Shown: in pieces, positions 1-8,100 of the stretch
Layout of the letters: every line of letters begins with the position of its first letter
Numbering within the stretch: position 1 is the first letter of the stretch
Source: Formosa sp030427735
GTDB lineage: Bacteria; Bacteroidota; Bacteroidia; Flavobacteriales; Flavobacteriaceae
Direction of reading: 5' to 3'
Assembly (NCBI RefSeq): GCF_051200825.1
Contig: NZ_CP195158.1
Span: 3,596,001 to 3,660,000, forward strand
DNA: 64,000 nt
Position numbers and translations under genes: made by a program
The notes under the pieces: generated by a model
Told to the model about the DNA's origin: nothing
The model's database searches: none
Seen by the model: only the letters and a program-made list of their open reading frames with translations

Positions 1-1
1 C

Positions 2-1438
2 AACCAATCTGGAGCTCAAATTAACCCAGACTCTCAGTACAACGGTTTAACGCTTTATGCTGTTGGTTCTGCTACAACTATTAGCAATGTAGCTATATTA
101 AATGGTTTAGATGATGGTATCGAATTCTTTGGTGGTACTGTTAACGCATCTAACGTATATGTTCAAGATTTAGAAGACGATGCTATCGACTGGACTGAAG
201 GTTGGAATGGTACTTTAACTAACACTTATGTATTACACTCTGTTGCAGGTTTTTCTACTGCTATAGAAGCCGATGGTGTAAATGGTAATCCTAAAATTGT
301 AAACTTCACTGCCGTTTCTAGTGTTGAAGGTAAAGCATTACAATTTAAAGCGGAATCTGGTGCTACTATTACAGGTCTTTCTCTTAGCGGTTACAAAACT
401 GCTCTTGAAATGGCAGATAACGGTCCTTTAGCAAATGTTTCTATTAACGGAGAAACTGCTTCTTTAGAAGAAGCTTATACTGGCCCTGCTACTGTTGATG
501 TAGATATGTTCGACTGGGTTGCAAATGCTGGAAGCAATGCAATTTTAACTGGTTCTCTTAAAGAAGACATGACTTTAGATGCATCTATCACTTATAGTTT
601 ACCTGGTATTTTAAGTGTAGAAAGCGGTGCTTCTTTAACTATTCCTGCAGGAACAACTATCAACACTGGTGTTGGTACAGATGTTTATATTGCAGTACAG
701 AAAGGTGGTCAAATCTTTATTGAAGGAACAGAATCTAACCCTGTAGTTATGGCGCCTACATCAGAAACTGGTGTATGGGGAGGTTTAGTAATCTTAGGAG
801 ATGCTACAACTACTGCTGGTACAGATGCAACTGCCGAAGTTGGTGGTCTTATCTATGGTGGTACTAACGATTCTGATAACTCTGGATCTATCAACTATTT
901 AGTTATCAAACAATCTGGAGCTCAAATTAATGCCGATTCTCAATACAATGGGTTAACGCTTTATGCTGTTGGTTCTGAAACTTCTATTAACAACGTAGCC
1001 TTATTAGGTGGATTAGATGATGGTATCGAATTCTTTGGTGGTACTGTTAACGCAACCAATGTTTATGTACAAGACTTAGAAGACGATGCTATCGACTGGA
1101 CTGAAGGTTGGAATGGTACTTTAACTAACACTTATGTATCGCACACTCAAGCTGGTTTTTCTACTGCTATAGAAGCTGATGGTGTAAATGGTAATCCTAA
1201 AATTGTAAACTTTACAGCGGTTTCTACTGCAGATGGTAAAGCGTTACAATTTAAAGCTGAATCTGGTGCAACTATTACAGGTTTATCTTTATCTGGTTAT
1301 ACTACAATTTTAGATATGGCTAATGGTGGTCCATTAGAAAACGTATCTATTAATGGTGAAATTGCTAACGAAACTAGCCTTTACGACGGTGCTGCTACTG
1401 TAGATGTAAACTCTTTTTCTTGGGCAACTTCTTTATAA
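2..1438 (+). CDS. 3' part of a repeat-containing beta-helix-like surface protein (5' end outside window)
   Basis: The reading frame is open from base 2 to the stop at 1438, so the gene starts before the window. The protein is built from modules of about 302 residues: the stretch from NQSGAQIN near base 5 recurs from base 911 with the same order of blocks (GLTLYAVGS, DDGIEFFGGTVNA, VYVQDLEDDAIDWTEGWNGT, SGATITGLSLSGY). The visible C-terminal module also holds LTIPAGTTI and WGGLVILGDA blocks, typical of flavobacterial secreted right-handed beta-helix proteins that are often loosely annotated as hypothetical. There is no T9SS C-terminal domain; the protein ends just after the last module. A strong terminator follows. 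Its place next to the phosphate porin and PiT genes suggests a phosphate-starvation surface protein, which is inference. Family assignment is moderate, coding status certain. Confidence 0.85.
   Translation, partial: NQSGAQINPDSQYNGLTLYAVGSATTISNVAILNGLDDGIEFFGGTVNASNVYVQDLEDDAIDWTEGWNGTLTNTYVLHSVAGFSTAIEADGVNGNPKIVNFTAVSSVEGKALQFKAESGATITGLSLSGYKTALEMADNGPLANVSINGETASLEEAYTGPATVDVDMFDWVANAGSNAILTGSLKEDMTLDASITYSLPGILSVESGASLTIPAGTTINTGVGTDVYIAVQKGGQIFIEGTESNPVVMAPTSETGVWGGLVILGDATTTAGTDATAEVGGLIYGGTNDSDNSGSINYLVIKQSGAQINADSQYNGLTLYAVGSETSINNVALLGGLDDGIEFFGGTVNATNVYVQDLEDDAIDWTEGWNGTLTNTYVSHTQAGFSTAIEADGVNGNPKIVNFTAVSTADGKALQFKAESGATITGLSLSGYTTILDMANGGPLENVSINGEIANETSLYDGAATVDVNSFSWATSL
5..1435 (+). 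repeat. tandem ~906-bp coding repeat (two visible units, first incomplete)
   Basis: The segment starting caatctggagctcaaatta at base 5 recurs at base 911. Long runs inside are identical in both copies, for example around 116-150 versus 1016-1050 and 172-233 versus 1078-1139, including synonymous positions. That points to recent duplication or ongoing gene conversion between modules. More units probably lie upstream of the window. Confidence 0.85.
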
Positions 1439-1463
1439 GATTTTAATCTTAAACCAAAAATGA

Positions 1464-1499
1464 TAAAAAAAAGCATCCAATTTCTTGGATGCTTTTTTG
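1464..1499 (+). terminator. rho-independent terminator after the beta-helix gene
   Basis: An inverted repeat AAAAGCATCCAA / TTGGATGCTTTT with a 4-nt loop is followed by a T run, starting about 30 bp after the stop at 1438. Confidence 0.85.
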
Positions 1500-1529
1500 T
1501 TTTAAAAACAATATATAGTTAATCTAGTT

Positions 1530-1889
1530 TTAATTATTAACTGCTAATTTAGTTTTATTGGTCCATTCGCTTACACTAGCTATGGCATTGTTAGAGTAAT
1601 CTACTTCTCTTAACACATCGTTAGTCCAATAAAACCACTTCCCTACTTTTGCGCCGTTATGATATTCGGCCGATACGATTTTGTTTCCTTCGTTATCGTA
1701 ACGTTTCCATTCACCTTGTAATTTACCATCTAAAGTATAAGTTCCTGTTTGACTTACAACTCCATTGTCATGGTAATACGTCGCTTCAATTAGTTGGGTA
1801 TCTTTATTTAATTTTAACTCTCTTTTATCTTGCGCAAACGACACTACGGTCATTAAAAATGCAAACACATATAAAACACTAGTCTTCAT
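1530..1889 (-). CDS. secreted MORN/YwqK-like repeat protein
   Basis: A 119-residue protein with an N-terminal signal peptide (MKTSVLYVFAFLMTVVSFAQ). The mature part has MORN-like strand repeats (ATYYHDNGVVSQTGTYTLDGKLQGEWKRYD, then NEGNKIVSAEYHNGAKVGKWFYW; here split at the natural repeat border). Such toxin-antitoxin YwqK-like proteins are common in Bacteroidota and have no firm function. An in-frame ATG 21 bp further upstream exists, but 1889 places the signal peptide at the very start. A TATCTTTG -7 element lies on the minus strand at 1930-1923, and a paired TAACATTA repeat lies just upstream of it, so phosphate control is possible. The gene sits head-to-head with the phosphate porin. Confidence 0.75.
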   Translation of the reverse strand: MKTSVLYVFAFLMTVVSFAQDKRELKLNKDTQLIEATYYHDNGVVSQTGTYTLDGKLQGEWKRYDNEGNKIVSAEYHNGAKVGKWFYWTNDVLREVDYSNNAIASVSEWTNKTKLAVNN

Positions 1890-1922
1890 CTCGTTATGGG
1901 TTTTAAACATTAATTATAATAT

Positions 1923-1930
1923 CAAAGATA
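1923..1930 (-). promoter_or_regulatory. -7 promoter element of the MORN-like gene
   Basis: The minus strand reads TATCTTTG, an exact match to the Bacteroidota -7 consensus TAnnTTTG, 34 bp upstream of the ATG at 1889. Confidence 0.55.
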
Positions 1931-1961
1931 GCAATTAATTAACTTTAAAACAATGTTTACG

Positions 1962-1980
1962 TAACATTAAATTAACATTA
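1962..1980 (+). promoter_or_regulatory. PHO-box-like direct repeat, site 1
   Basis: Two perfect copies of TAACATTA start at 1962 and 1973, an 11-bp period, the geometry of PhoB-family PHO boxes. The repeats read on the plus strand. They could serve the leftward MORN-like gene (reversed orientation, just upstream of its promoter) or a rightward transcript from about 2005, see the hairpin at 2145-2172. Confidence 0.55.
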
Positions 1981-2144
1981 GAATATAATTAACTAACTTT
2001 CAGCGCTTTAAAATAGACTGAAATAAAACCGAAGTATTAATGTTAACATAATACTAGCTTCACATTTAAATAAAGAATTTAGTAGATATTTGAAGAAATT
2101 TCATATAATCTATTAGTTTTTGTCGACTATTTTATCATGAATCA

Positions 2145-2172
2145 AACAACTGCCTTGCAAGAGGCAGTTGTT
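2145..2172 (+). terminator. orphan hairpin terminator in a divergent intergenic region
   Basis: A perfect 10-bp stem AACAACTGCC / GGCAGTTGTT with an 8-nt loop is followed by ATTTATTCTTA. No annotated gene reads into it: the gene to the left points away and the porin starts downstream. It therefore probably ends a short unannotated rightward transcript. It may instead be an insulating hairpin. Confidence 0.55.
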
Positions 2173-2192
2173 ATTTATTCTTAATCTTTACA

Positions 2193-2225
2193 TAACATTC
2201 ACTTAACATTAGGTTTAGTTATTTG
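2193..2225 (+). promoter_or_regulatory. PHO-box-like direct repeat and promoter of the porin gene (site 2)
   Basis: TAACATTC at 2193 and TAACATTA at 2204 are 11 bp apart. The downstream GTTATTTG (2218-2225) is a partial TAnnTTTG match. That element predicts a start near 2229 and a 20-nt leader for the ATG at 2249. A weaker third unit (TAATCTTT) precedes the pair at the same period. Confidence 0.65.
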
Positions 2226-2248
2226 CAGCGACAAAAACTAAGACATTT

Positions 2249-3460
2249 ATGAAACGTAAAGTATGGCTTATTATGGCCTTCACTTTTTCGTGTTCAGCTG
2301 CATTATTTTCTCAAGAAGTTAAAACTTCTAAATTTGGAAAAGGGATTATTAATATTGTCGATAAAGACAGTACTTGGTCCTTAAAGCTTGGCGCACGTAT
2401 ACAATTATTAGCTTCTTCATTCACAATCAACGAATTTGAAGAATTCGACGACCCTTCCTCTTCCTTTTTGGTCCGTAGAGCCCGAATTAAAATGGATGGT
2501 TTTGCCTTTAGTCCAAAACTGAAATATAAAATCGAATTAGGTTTATCTAACCGAGATATGTCTGGCGGCGGCTGGTATACCGCAGATGCGCCACGAATTA
2601 TCTATGATGCCGTGGCCAAATGGAATTTCTATAATAATTTTGAACTTTGGTTCGGACAAACCAAATTACCAGGTAACCGCGAACGGGTAATCTCATCGGC
2701 CAATATGCAATTGGTAGACCGTTCCATATTAAACGCTGGATTTAATATAGATCGTGATATCGGGTTTCAGCTACATCATAAAAACACCTTTGGAAAAACA
2801 TTTATAATGAAAGAAATTATAGCTATTTCGCAAGGAGAAGGCCGTAATGTGACCACCGGAAATCTTGGCGGCTTACAATATACAGGACGTTTAGAATTTT
2901 TACCCTTAGGGGAATTTGCAGATAAAGGCGATTATAGTGGTGGCGACCTAAGTAGAGAGCAAACCCCTAAACTGGCCGTAGGTGTAAGTTTCGATCATAA
3001 TCACGATGCTGTAAAAACCCGCAGCAATATGGGAAGCTACATGATTACAGATACCGGATTTCATCACACAAACATAAACACCTTGTTTATAGATAGTATG
3101 TTTAAATATAAAGGCGTATCTTTTATGACAGAATTTGCTAAGCGCACTGCAGACGACCCTATTGCGCGCAATGCCGATGGTTCGGAAACAGGTATGAGCG
3201 TACTAACTGGAAATGCATTAAATTTACAAGCAGGTTACTTATTTAAATCGAACTGGGAAATTTCTGGGCGTTATGCCGCTGCTAATTTTGACCGATCTAT
3301 AACTGGAAGAGGTGCAGAAAACGAATACACCGCAGGTGTATCTAAATACATTGCTAAGCACAAACTGAAAGTACAGTCGGATTTAGGATATTTAACCAAT
3401 AGCGAAAGTAGTAATGTAGATATGATTTTATTTCGACTACAATTCGAATTGCACTTTTAA
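2249..3460 (+). CDS. phosphate-selective porin O/P family outer-membrane protein
   Basis: A 403-residue protein with signal peptide (MKRKVWLIMAFTFSCSAALFSQ), then a long beta-rich region with the start typical of porin_O_P proteins (SWSLKLGAR-type strand near residues 40-50, then SFLVRRARIKMDGFAFSPKL near 75-95) and a terminal aromatic residue (F at the C-terminus) expected for an outer-membrane barrel. The family forms anion-selective pores induced by phosphate limitation. The neighbouring PiT gene and the 11-bp repeats upstream support the same role here. The gene ends 160 bp before the PiT gene, which has its own similar promoter. Confidence 0.85.
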   Translation: MKRKVWLIMAFTFSCSAALFSQEVKTSKFGKGIINIVDKDSTWSLKLGARIQLLASSFTINEFEEFDDPSSSFLVRRARIKMDGFAFSPKLKYKIELGLSNRDMSGGGWYTADAPRIIYDAVAKWNFYNNFELWFGQTKLPGNRERVISSANMQLVDRSILNAGFNIDRDIGFQLHHKNTFGKTFIMKEIIAISQGEGRNVTTGNLGGLQYTGRLEFLPLGEFADKGDYSGGDLSREQTPKLAVGVSFDHNHDAVKTRSNMGSYMITDTGFHHTNINTLFIDSMFKYKGVSFMTEFAKRTADDPIARNADGSETGMSVLTGNALNLQAGYLFKSNWEISGRYAAANFDRSITGRGAENEYTAGVSKYIAKHKLKVQSDLGYLTNSESSNVDMILFRLQFELHF

Positions 3461-3555
3461 AACATTGGCCTCAAACACTTTAAACGCGACAACTAAAAAA
3501 CAAATAATTTAGATACAATTACGAAATATTCAAATCTTAATCATCAAACAAATCA

Positions 3556-3599
3556 TAACATTAACGTAACATATCAGTGAAAAACACTATAGATATTTG
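3556..3599 (+). promoter_or_regulatory. PHO-box-like direct repeat and promoter of the PiT gene (site 3)
   Basis: TAACATTA at 3556 and TAACATAT at 3567 are 11 bp apart. GATATTTG at 3592-3599 is a partial TAnnTTTG match and predicts a start near 3603, 18 nt before the ATG. Compared with site 2, the repeat pair lies exactly one 11-bp turn further from the -7 element. Confidence 0.65.
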
Positions 3600-3620
3600 C
3601 ACACAATTTTAGATTAGACT

Positions 3621-5939
3621 ATGGAAAATATTTACTTATTAATGATTGTTGCCCTTGGCGTATTAGCCATTGCAGATTTAGTAGTTGGGGTAAGTAACGA
3701 TGCTGTTAACTTCTTAAACTCCGCTATCGGATCTAAGGCAGTTTCTTTTAAAACAATCATGATAGTTGCCAGTATAGGTGTAGCTGTTGGTGCCATTTTT
3801 TCGAGTGGTATGATGGAAGTTGCCCGTAAAGGAATTTTTAACCCTGGCGAGTTTATGTTTAGCGAAATCATGATCATATTCATGGCAGTAATGATAACCG
3901 ATATTTTGTTACTGGATTTTTTCAATACCATTGGTATGCCAACCTCAACAACCGTTTCGATAGTTTTCGAATTATTAGGGGCATCGGTAGCTATTGCATT
4001 AATTAAAATCGGGCATGAAAAAACCGAAGGTTTTGCAGACCTTATAAACTATATCAACACCTCTAAAGCCACACAAATTATTTTTGGTATTTTACTTTCG
4101 GTTATTGTTGCCTTTTCTGTTGGCGCATTAATACAGTGGGTTACGCGTTTATTGTTAAGTTATAATTTCGATAAAAAAGCCAAATGGGTTGGTGCTTTGT
4201 TTGGTGGTTTTGCCATTACCGCAATTACCTACTTTATTTTTATGAAAGGTATTGGCGGTACAGCATTTGCCAAGGAAAGTTACGCCAGCTTAAACGGTTT
4301 AACTATCAAAGAATTTTTAGAAACCAATGTACTGCTTATTCTTGCTGTAAGCTTAGTATTTTGGACTCTAGCTTCTTATTTATATACTACAGTCTTAAAA
4401 AGCGATATCTATAAACTTATTATCGTAATAGGTACTTTTGCTTTAGCTCTAGCCTTTGCAGGTAACGACTTAGTAAACTTTATTGGTGTGCCTATTGCGG
4501 CATGGCAATCGTACCAAATCTGGGCGGCATCTGGCATTCCAGCTAACGAATTTAGCATGGAAGTATTATCGCAATCTGTAAAAACACCAACCTTAATGTT
4601 GTTTATTGCAGGTATGGTAATGGTGGTAACCTTATGGCTATCTAGCAAAGCAAAAGCTGTAGTAAAAACATCAATAGATTTATCTAGTCAAGGTGACACT
4701 AAAGAACGTTTTCAGCCTAACTTTTTATCACGTAGTTTTGTAAGAGCAGCTGTTGGTCTTTCGGATATGGTAAGCTATTTTATCCCTGAAAAAACACAAG
4801 CCAAAATAGACCAGCGTTTTACTAAACCTTCTATTCCTTTAAATCAAGATAAAACTTACGAATTACCAGCGTTCGATATGGTGCGTGCGGCCGTAAATTT
4901 AATGGTGGCCAGTGTATTAATTTCTATAGCAACTTCTATGAAATTACCGCTATCGACCACCTACGTTACTTTTATGGTTGCCATGGGAACATCGTTAGCC
5001 GACAGAGCTTGGGGTGCAGAAAGTGCCGTATATCGTGTTGCAGGGGTTTTAAACGTTATTGGCGGCTGGTTTTTTACAGCGCTTATTGCTTTTGTTTCAG
5101 CCGCAGTAATTGCATATCTTATTAATCTACACGTGCCTTCAATGGTAGGTATTTTGTTATTAATTTCTTTATTACTTTTAGTTAGAAATTACATTTCATT
5201 AAACAAAAAGAAGAAAGAACAAAAAGCCGAAGGCCAACTTATTAAAGCTGAAAGCAGCTCGATACAAGGTGTAATTCAAGAAAGTGCACATAACATTGCC
5301 AACGCTATTAAACGTGCTAACAAAATTTATACAGGGGCTATAGATGGTCTTTCTAAACAAGACTTAGTGTCTTTAAAGAAAAACAAAAAGCAAGTCGATA
5401 AATTATCGAACGAAATAGACGAATTACGAGATAACATCTTCTATTTTATTAAAAATCTTGACGACTCCAGCTTAACAGCTAGTAACTTTTACATTAATAT
5501 TTTAGGCTATTTACAAGACATGTCGCAATCTTTAGAATACGTTTCGAAAGTGAGCCACAAACACGTTAACAACAACCACAAAAAGCTTAAATTTAATCAG
5601 ATTAAAGAATTAAAACAAGTTGACCAAACGGTTGAAAAACTGTTTTTAACTACACAAGAAGCTTTCGAAAAACGTTCGTTTGAAGAAATTGGAAACATTT
5701 TAGCTAACAAAAAGCAAATATTCTCGCTAATTACAGAGAAAATCCAAAAGCAAGTAGAACGCACACGCACCGAAGAGGTGAGCCCTAAAAACACAACACT
5801 ATACTTTAGTTTATTACTAGAAACTAAAGATTTACTTACCGCAACTATGAACCTGTTAGAGGAATACCATAATGCGCACGACGGCTCTATAGACATCTCT
5901 AAAATAATGCAAGATGCAGAGCCTTTAGAGGAAGAATAA
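3621..5939 (+). CDS. PiT-family inorganic phosphate transporter with PhoU-like C-terminal domain
   Basis: A 772-residue inner-membrane transporter. The duplicated PiT signature is visible: SNDAVNF at residues 25-31 and AGNDLVNF at about 280-287, each beside hydrophobic helices. Hydrophobic segments continue to about residue 525. The last 240 residues are soluble, helical and charged, resembling the DUF47/PhoU-like tails fused to PiT proteins in many Bacteroidota. The family imports phosphate with a cation gradient. The gene follows the porin and has a PHO-box-like promoter, so porin and PiT form an outer/inner membrane phosphate uptake path. A strong bidirectional terminator follows. Confidence 0.92.
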   Translation: MENIYLLMIVALGVLAIADLVVGVSNDAVNFLNSAIGSKAVSFKTIMIVASIGVAVGAIFSSGMMEVARKGIFNPGEFMFSEIMIIFMAVMITDILLLDFFNTIGMPTSTTVSIVFELLGASVAIALIKIGHEKTEGFADLINYINTSKATQIIFGILLSVIVAFSVGALIQWVTRLLLSYNFDKKAKWVGALFGGFAITAITYFIFMKGIGGTAFAKESYASLNGLTIKEFLETNVLLILAVSLVFWTLASYLYTTVLKSDIYKLIIVIGTFALALAFAGNDLVNFIGVPIAAWQSYQIWAASGIPANEFSMEVLSQSVKTPTLMLFIAGMVMVVTLWLSSKAKAVVKTSIDLSSQGDTKERFQPNFLSRSFVRAAVGLSDMVSYFIPEKTQAKIDQRFTKPSIPLNQDKTYELPAFDMVRAAVNLMVASVLISIATSMKLPLSTTYVTFMVAMGTSLADRAWGAESAVYRVAGVLNVIGGWFFTALIAFVSAAVIAYLINLHVPSMVGILLLISLLLLVRNYISLNKKKKEQKAEGQLIKAESSSIQGVIQESAHNIANAIKRANKIYTGAIDGLSKQDLVSLKKNKKQVDKLSNEIDELRDNIFYFIKNLDDSSLTASNFYINILGYLQDMSQSLEYVSKVSHKHVNNNHKKLKFNQIKELKQVDQTVEKLFLTTQEAFEKRSFEEIGNILANKKQIFSLITEKIQKQVERTRTEEVSPKNTTLYFSLLLETKDLLTATMNLLEEYHNAHDGSIDISKIMQDAEPLEEE

Positions 5940-5959
5940 AAACTTAAATTGTTATAATA

Positions 5960-5999
5960 TAAAAGGTCCGAATGTTTTAAGCATTCGGACCTTTCTCTT
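5960..5999. terminator. bidirectional terminator between PiT and DUF4136 genes
   Basis: A 13-bp stem (AAAGGTCCGAATG / CATTCGGACCTTT) with a 7-nt loop, A-rich on the left and T-rich on the right, separates convergent genes. Confidence 0.85.
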
Positions 6000-6024
6000 T
6001 TTAGTACTTTGGAGAGTATTTACT

Positions 6025-6597
6025 CTATTTTAAAGGTTTAACAGGATATTCTTTCATCAACTTACCAATTTTTTTAGGAATTGATTTATCACGCTTTTCA
6101 GCTTTTTCCTTCACTACGGAAGTAATAATACCTTGCCACACCAATTTTTTAGTTCCCGCATCGTACATATCTACAACAAAAGTACCTTCTTGGTAATCGT
6201 TTTCAGAATAGGAAGTTGTAGCCGAAACTGTGCCCATGCCCATACCATAGCCCCAGCCCCATCGGCCACCATAACCCATACCTCCGTTAAAATCGGTATA
6301 AGCGGTTGTGCTTGTTTTTTGGTTAACTACCACATAAAGTGTAATGGCTAAATCTGCATTATCCGATACCATATTTAGTCCTCTAGAACTTAATTCGGAC
6401 TGCATAGCATCAGTGATTCGCTTTTTATCAAAATCGTTTAAAATTTTATCGCTATCCTTTTCCCATCCAGCAAAAGTATAGGTTTTAAATGCCGAAAAAT
6501 CTATCGATTTATCATAATCGCTTTTAATCTGTGCAAAGCCTATTGTGGTTATTAATAGCACTAAACACAGCTGTAATTGGTTGAAATATGTTTTCAT
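6025..6597 (-). CDS. DUF4136-family secreted protein
   Basis: 190 residues with signal peptide (cleavage after about residue 22, FAQ). The mature part shows the DUF4136 layout: YDKSIDFSAFKTYTFAGW near 27-45, an alpha/beta core (MQSELSSRGLNMVSDNADLAITLY) and a glycine-rich insert GGMGYGGRWGWGYGMGMG near 105-122, ending with a VVDMYDAGTKKLVWQG strand pair. The family is periplasmic or lipoprotein-like and of unknown function. It is the last gene of a minus-strand cluster that begins with a second DUF4136 paralogue at 7883. Confidence 0.85.
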   Translation of the reverse strand: MKTYFNQLQLCLVLLITTIGFAQIKSDYDKSIDFSAFKTYTFAGWEKDSDKILNDFDKKRITDAMQSELSSRGLNMVSDNADLAITLYVVVNQKTSTTAYTDFNGGMGYGGRWGWGYGMGMGTVSATTSYSENDYQEGTFVVDMYDAGTKKLVWQGIITSVVKEKAEKRDKSIPKKIGKLMKEYPVKPLK

Positions 6598-6639
6598 ATT
6601 TTAGTATTTATGGATTAATAATGATTTGTTTAAACTGTT

Positions 6640-7227
6640 CTAATTTGTCCAGATTACGCCGACAGCTATTGCAAAATGCGACAAGCCTTCTAAATCGCCT
6701 GCTTTTGCAGCATAATTATAACGGAAGGCTGTGCGTATACCCCAACCGTAATTGACCTCGTACTCAAAGCCTATTTCGGGTCTTACACTAAACTGCCACG
6801 CATCGTCTTCAATGGTATAAAGTCCTAAATCCTGTTCTTGGCGATTATACATAACCCCTAATCCTAAAGATGCAAACGGCGTAAAGGTTTCCGATTCATT
6901 AAAGAAATAACTACCTGTAGCATATACTGGAATACTATTAATGTAATGGTAACGATTAGCTGTAATTGTTTCTGTACCCGAAGTCGTGGTTCTTTCCCCC
7001 ATATCTTCGTAAAAGGTTTGCAAGCCAGCGCTAACCCCTAAACCCCATTCATTATTCATCATATGGGTATAATCGAACCCAACCCCTCTAAAACTGGTTT
7101 TACCTATAAAATCGGCTGTTTCTCGTGTGGGGAAAGCGATTACATAATTAAGGCTATATTTCTCTTGAGCTATAGTTGATAGTGACACCACTAAAAAACC
7201 TATAAGCATATATAATTTAAGTTTCAT
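6640..7227 (-). CDS. outer-membrane beta-barrel protein
   Basis: 195 residues with signal peptide (MKLKLYMLIGFLVVSLSTIAQ) and about eight amphipathic strands (for example FASLGLGVMYNRQ and WQFSVRPEIGFEYEV), ending HFAIAVGVIWTN. It resembles small OmpA/OmpW-like barrels of flavobacteria, with no more specific match recognised. It lies between two DUF4136 genes, 11 bp after the first and 42 bp before the next, so the three are probably co-transcribed. Confidence 0.7.
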   Translation of the reverse strand: MKLKLYMLIGFLVVSLSTIAQEKYSLNYVIAFPTRETADFIGKTSFRGVGFDYTHMMNNEWGLGVSAGLQTFYEDMGERTTTSGTETITANRYHYINSIPVYATGSYFFNESETFTPFASLGLGVMYNRQEQDLGLYTIEDDAWQFSVRPEIGFEYEVNYGWGIRTAFRYNYAAKAGDLEGLSHFAIAVGVIWTN

Positions 7228-7238
7228 AAAATAAGATT

Positions 7239-7883
7239 TTAATTATTGAACGGAGGATGATTAAACGCTGTATTTAAACCTGTGGTAATGCGCCCCACAA
7301 TATTAGACTCACTGCCTTGCAGCAATCCGTTTAAAGCACCTAACCAAACCACTGGAACCTCGTTATCGCTGTTAGTATCTTCAGGATAGGTCATTTGCAC
7401 TAATACCGACCCCGAACTATATCCGCTTACATAACCTGGATAATACCCTGGGTAATACCAACCCCAACCTGGGCCGTACCATGGATAATACCAATCCCAC
7501 CACCACGGATTATAATAAATAAAAGTCTGATCGAAAGTTGCCGCCACAACAACAATCTCTGGATTGCTATTGGCAGAAACTTCGGTCCAGCCCATTGCAT
7601 CTAAATTAGCTTTTACGGTATTTAGAATGGCATCGGCATATACTTGGTCGATGTATTCTGGATCGCCCTCTTCACTATCATCTAAATCCATTACCTTATC
7701 TGGTATAGAGTACGTGTAGGTAGTATTAAAACTAAAATCCTGCTCGTAATTAGTGTATACGGCATCGAAATCTTCAACATATTCGCCTCCATCTGGATAA
7801 CAACCATATAAGAAGAAAACTACCGCCGAAAATAACAGCCATCTGTATTTAAAAGAAGCTGCTGTTGTAAAAATGTTTTTCAT
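7239..7883 (-). CDS. DUF4136-family lipoprotein
   Basis: 214 residues. The N-terminus has a hydrophobic segment ending in a lipobox-like FFLYGC (Cys near residue 28), so it is a likely lipoprotein. The body has the DUF4136 start FDAVYTNYEQDFSFNTTYTYS and the VKANLDAMGWTEV...PEIVVVAATF core. An aromatic insert rich in W, Y and P (near 125-155) replaces the Gly-rich insert of its paralogue. First gene of the three-gene cluster. Confidence 0.82.
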   Translation of the reverse strand: MKNIFTTAASFKYRWLLFSAVVFFLYGCYPDGGEYVEDFDAVYTNYEQDFSFNTTYTYSIPDKVMDLDDSEEGDPEYIDQVYADAILNTVKANLDAMGWTEVSANSNPEIVVVAATFDQTFIYYNPWWWDWYYPWYGPGWGWYYPGYYPGYVSGYSSGSVLVQMTYPEDTNSDNEVPVVWLGALNGLLQGSESNIVGRITTGLNTAFNHPPFNN

Positions 7884-8100
7884 AAACTTTAATTATTAAC
7901 CTAATTCCACCTTAAAATATCTTTTAGCAAGAGCTGATAAGTGATTTTAGGTTGTGTTATTTTATATAAAAATAACGCAAAGAATGATAACTTACAATAT
8001 CGCCTTCAATTAAAAACTTTAGAAAACTAATTTAAACAGAAGCAAACAATATCAGTTTTAGACCATTACATTAAAAAAAACACCTAAATATTAAAGCATA

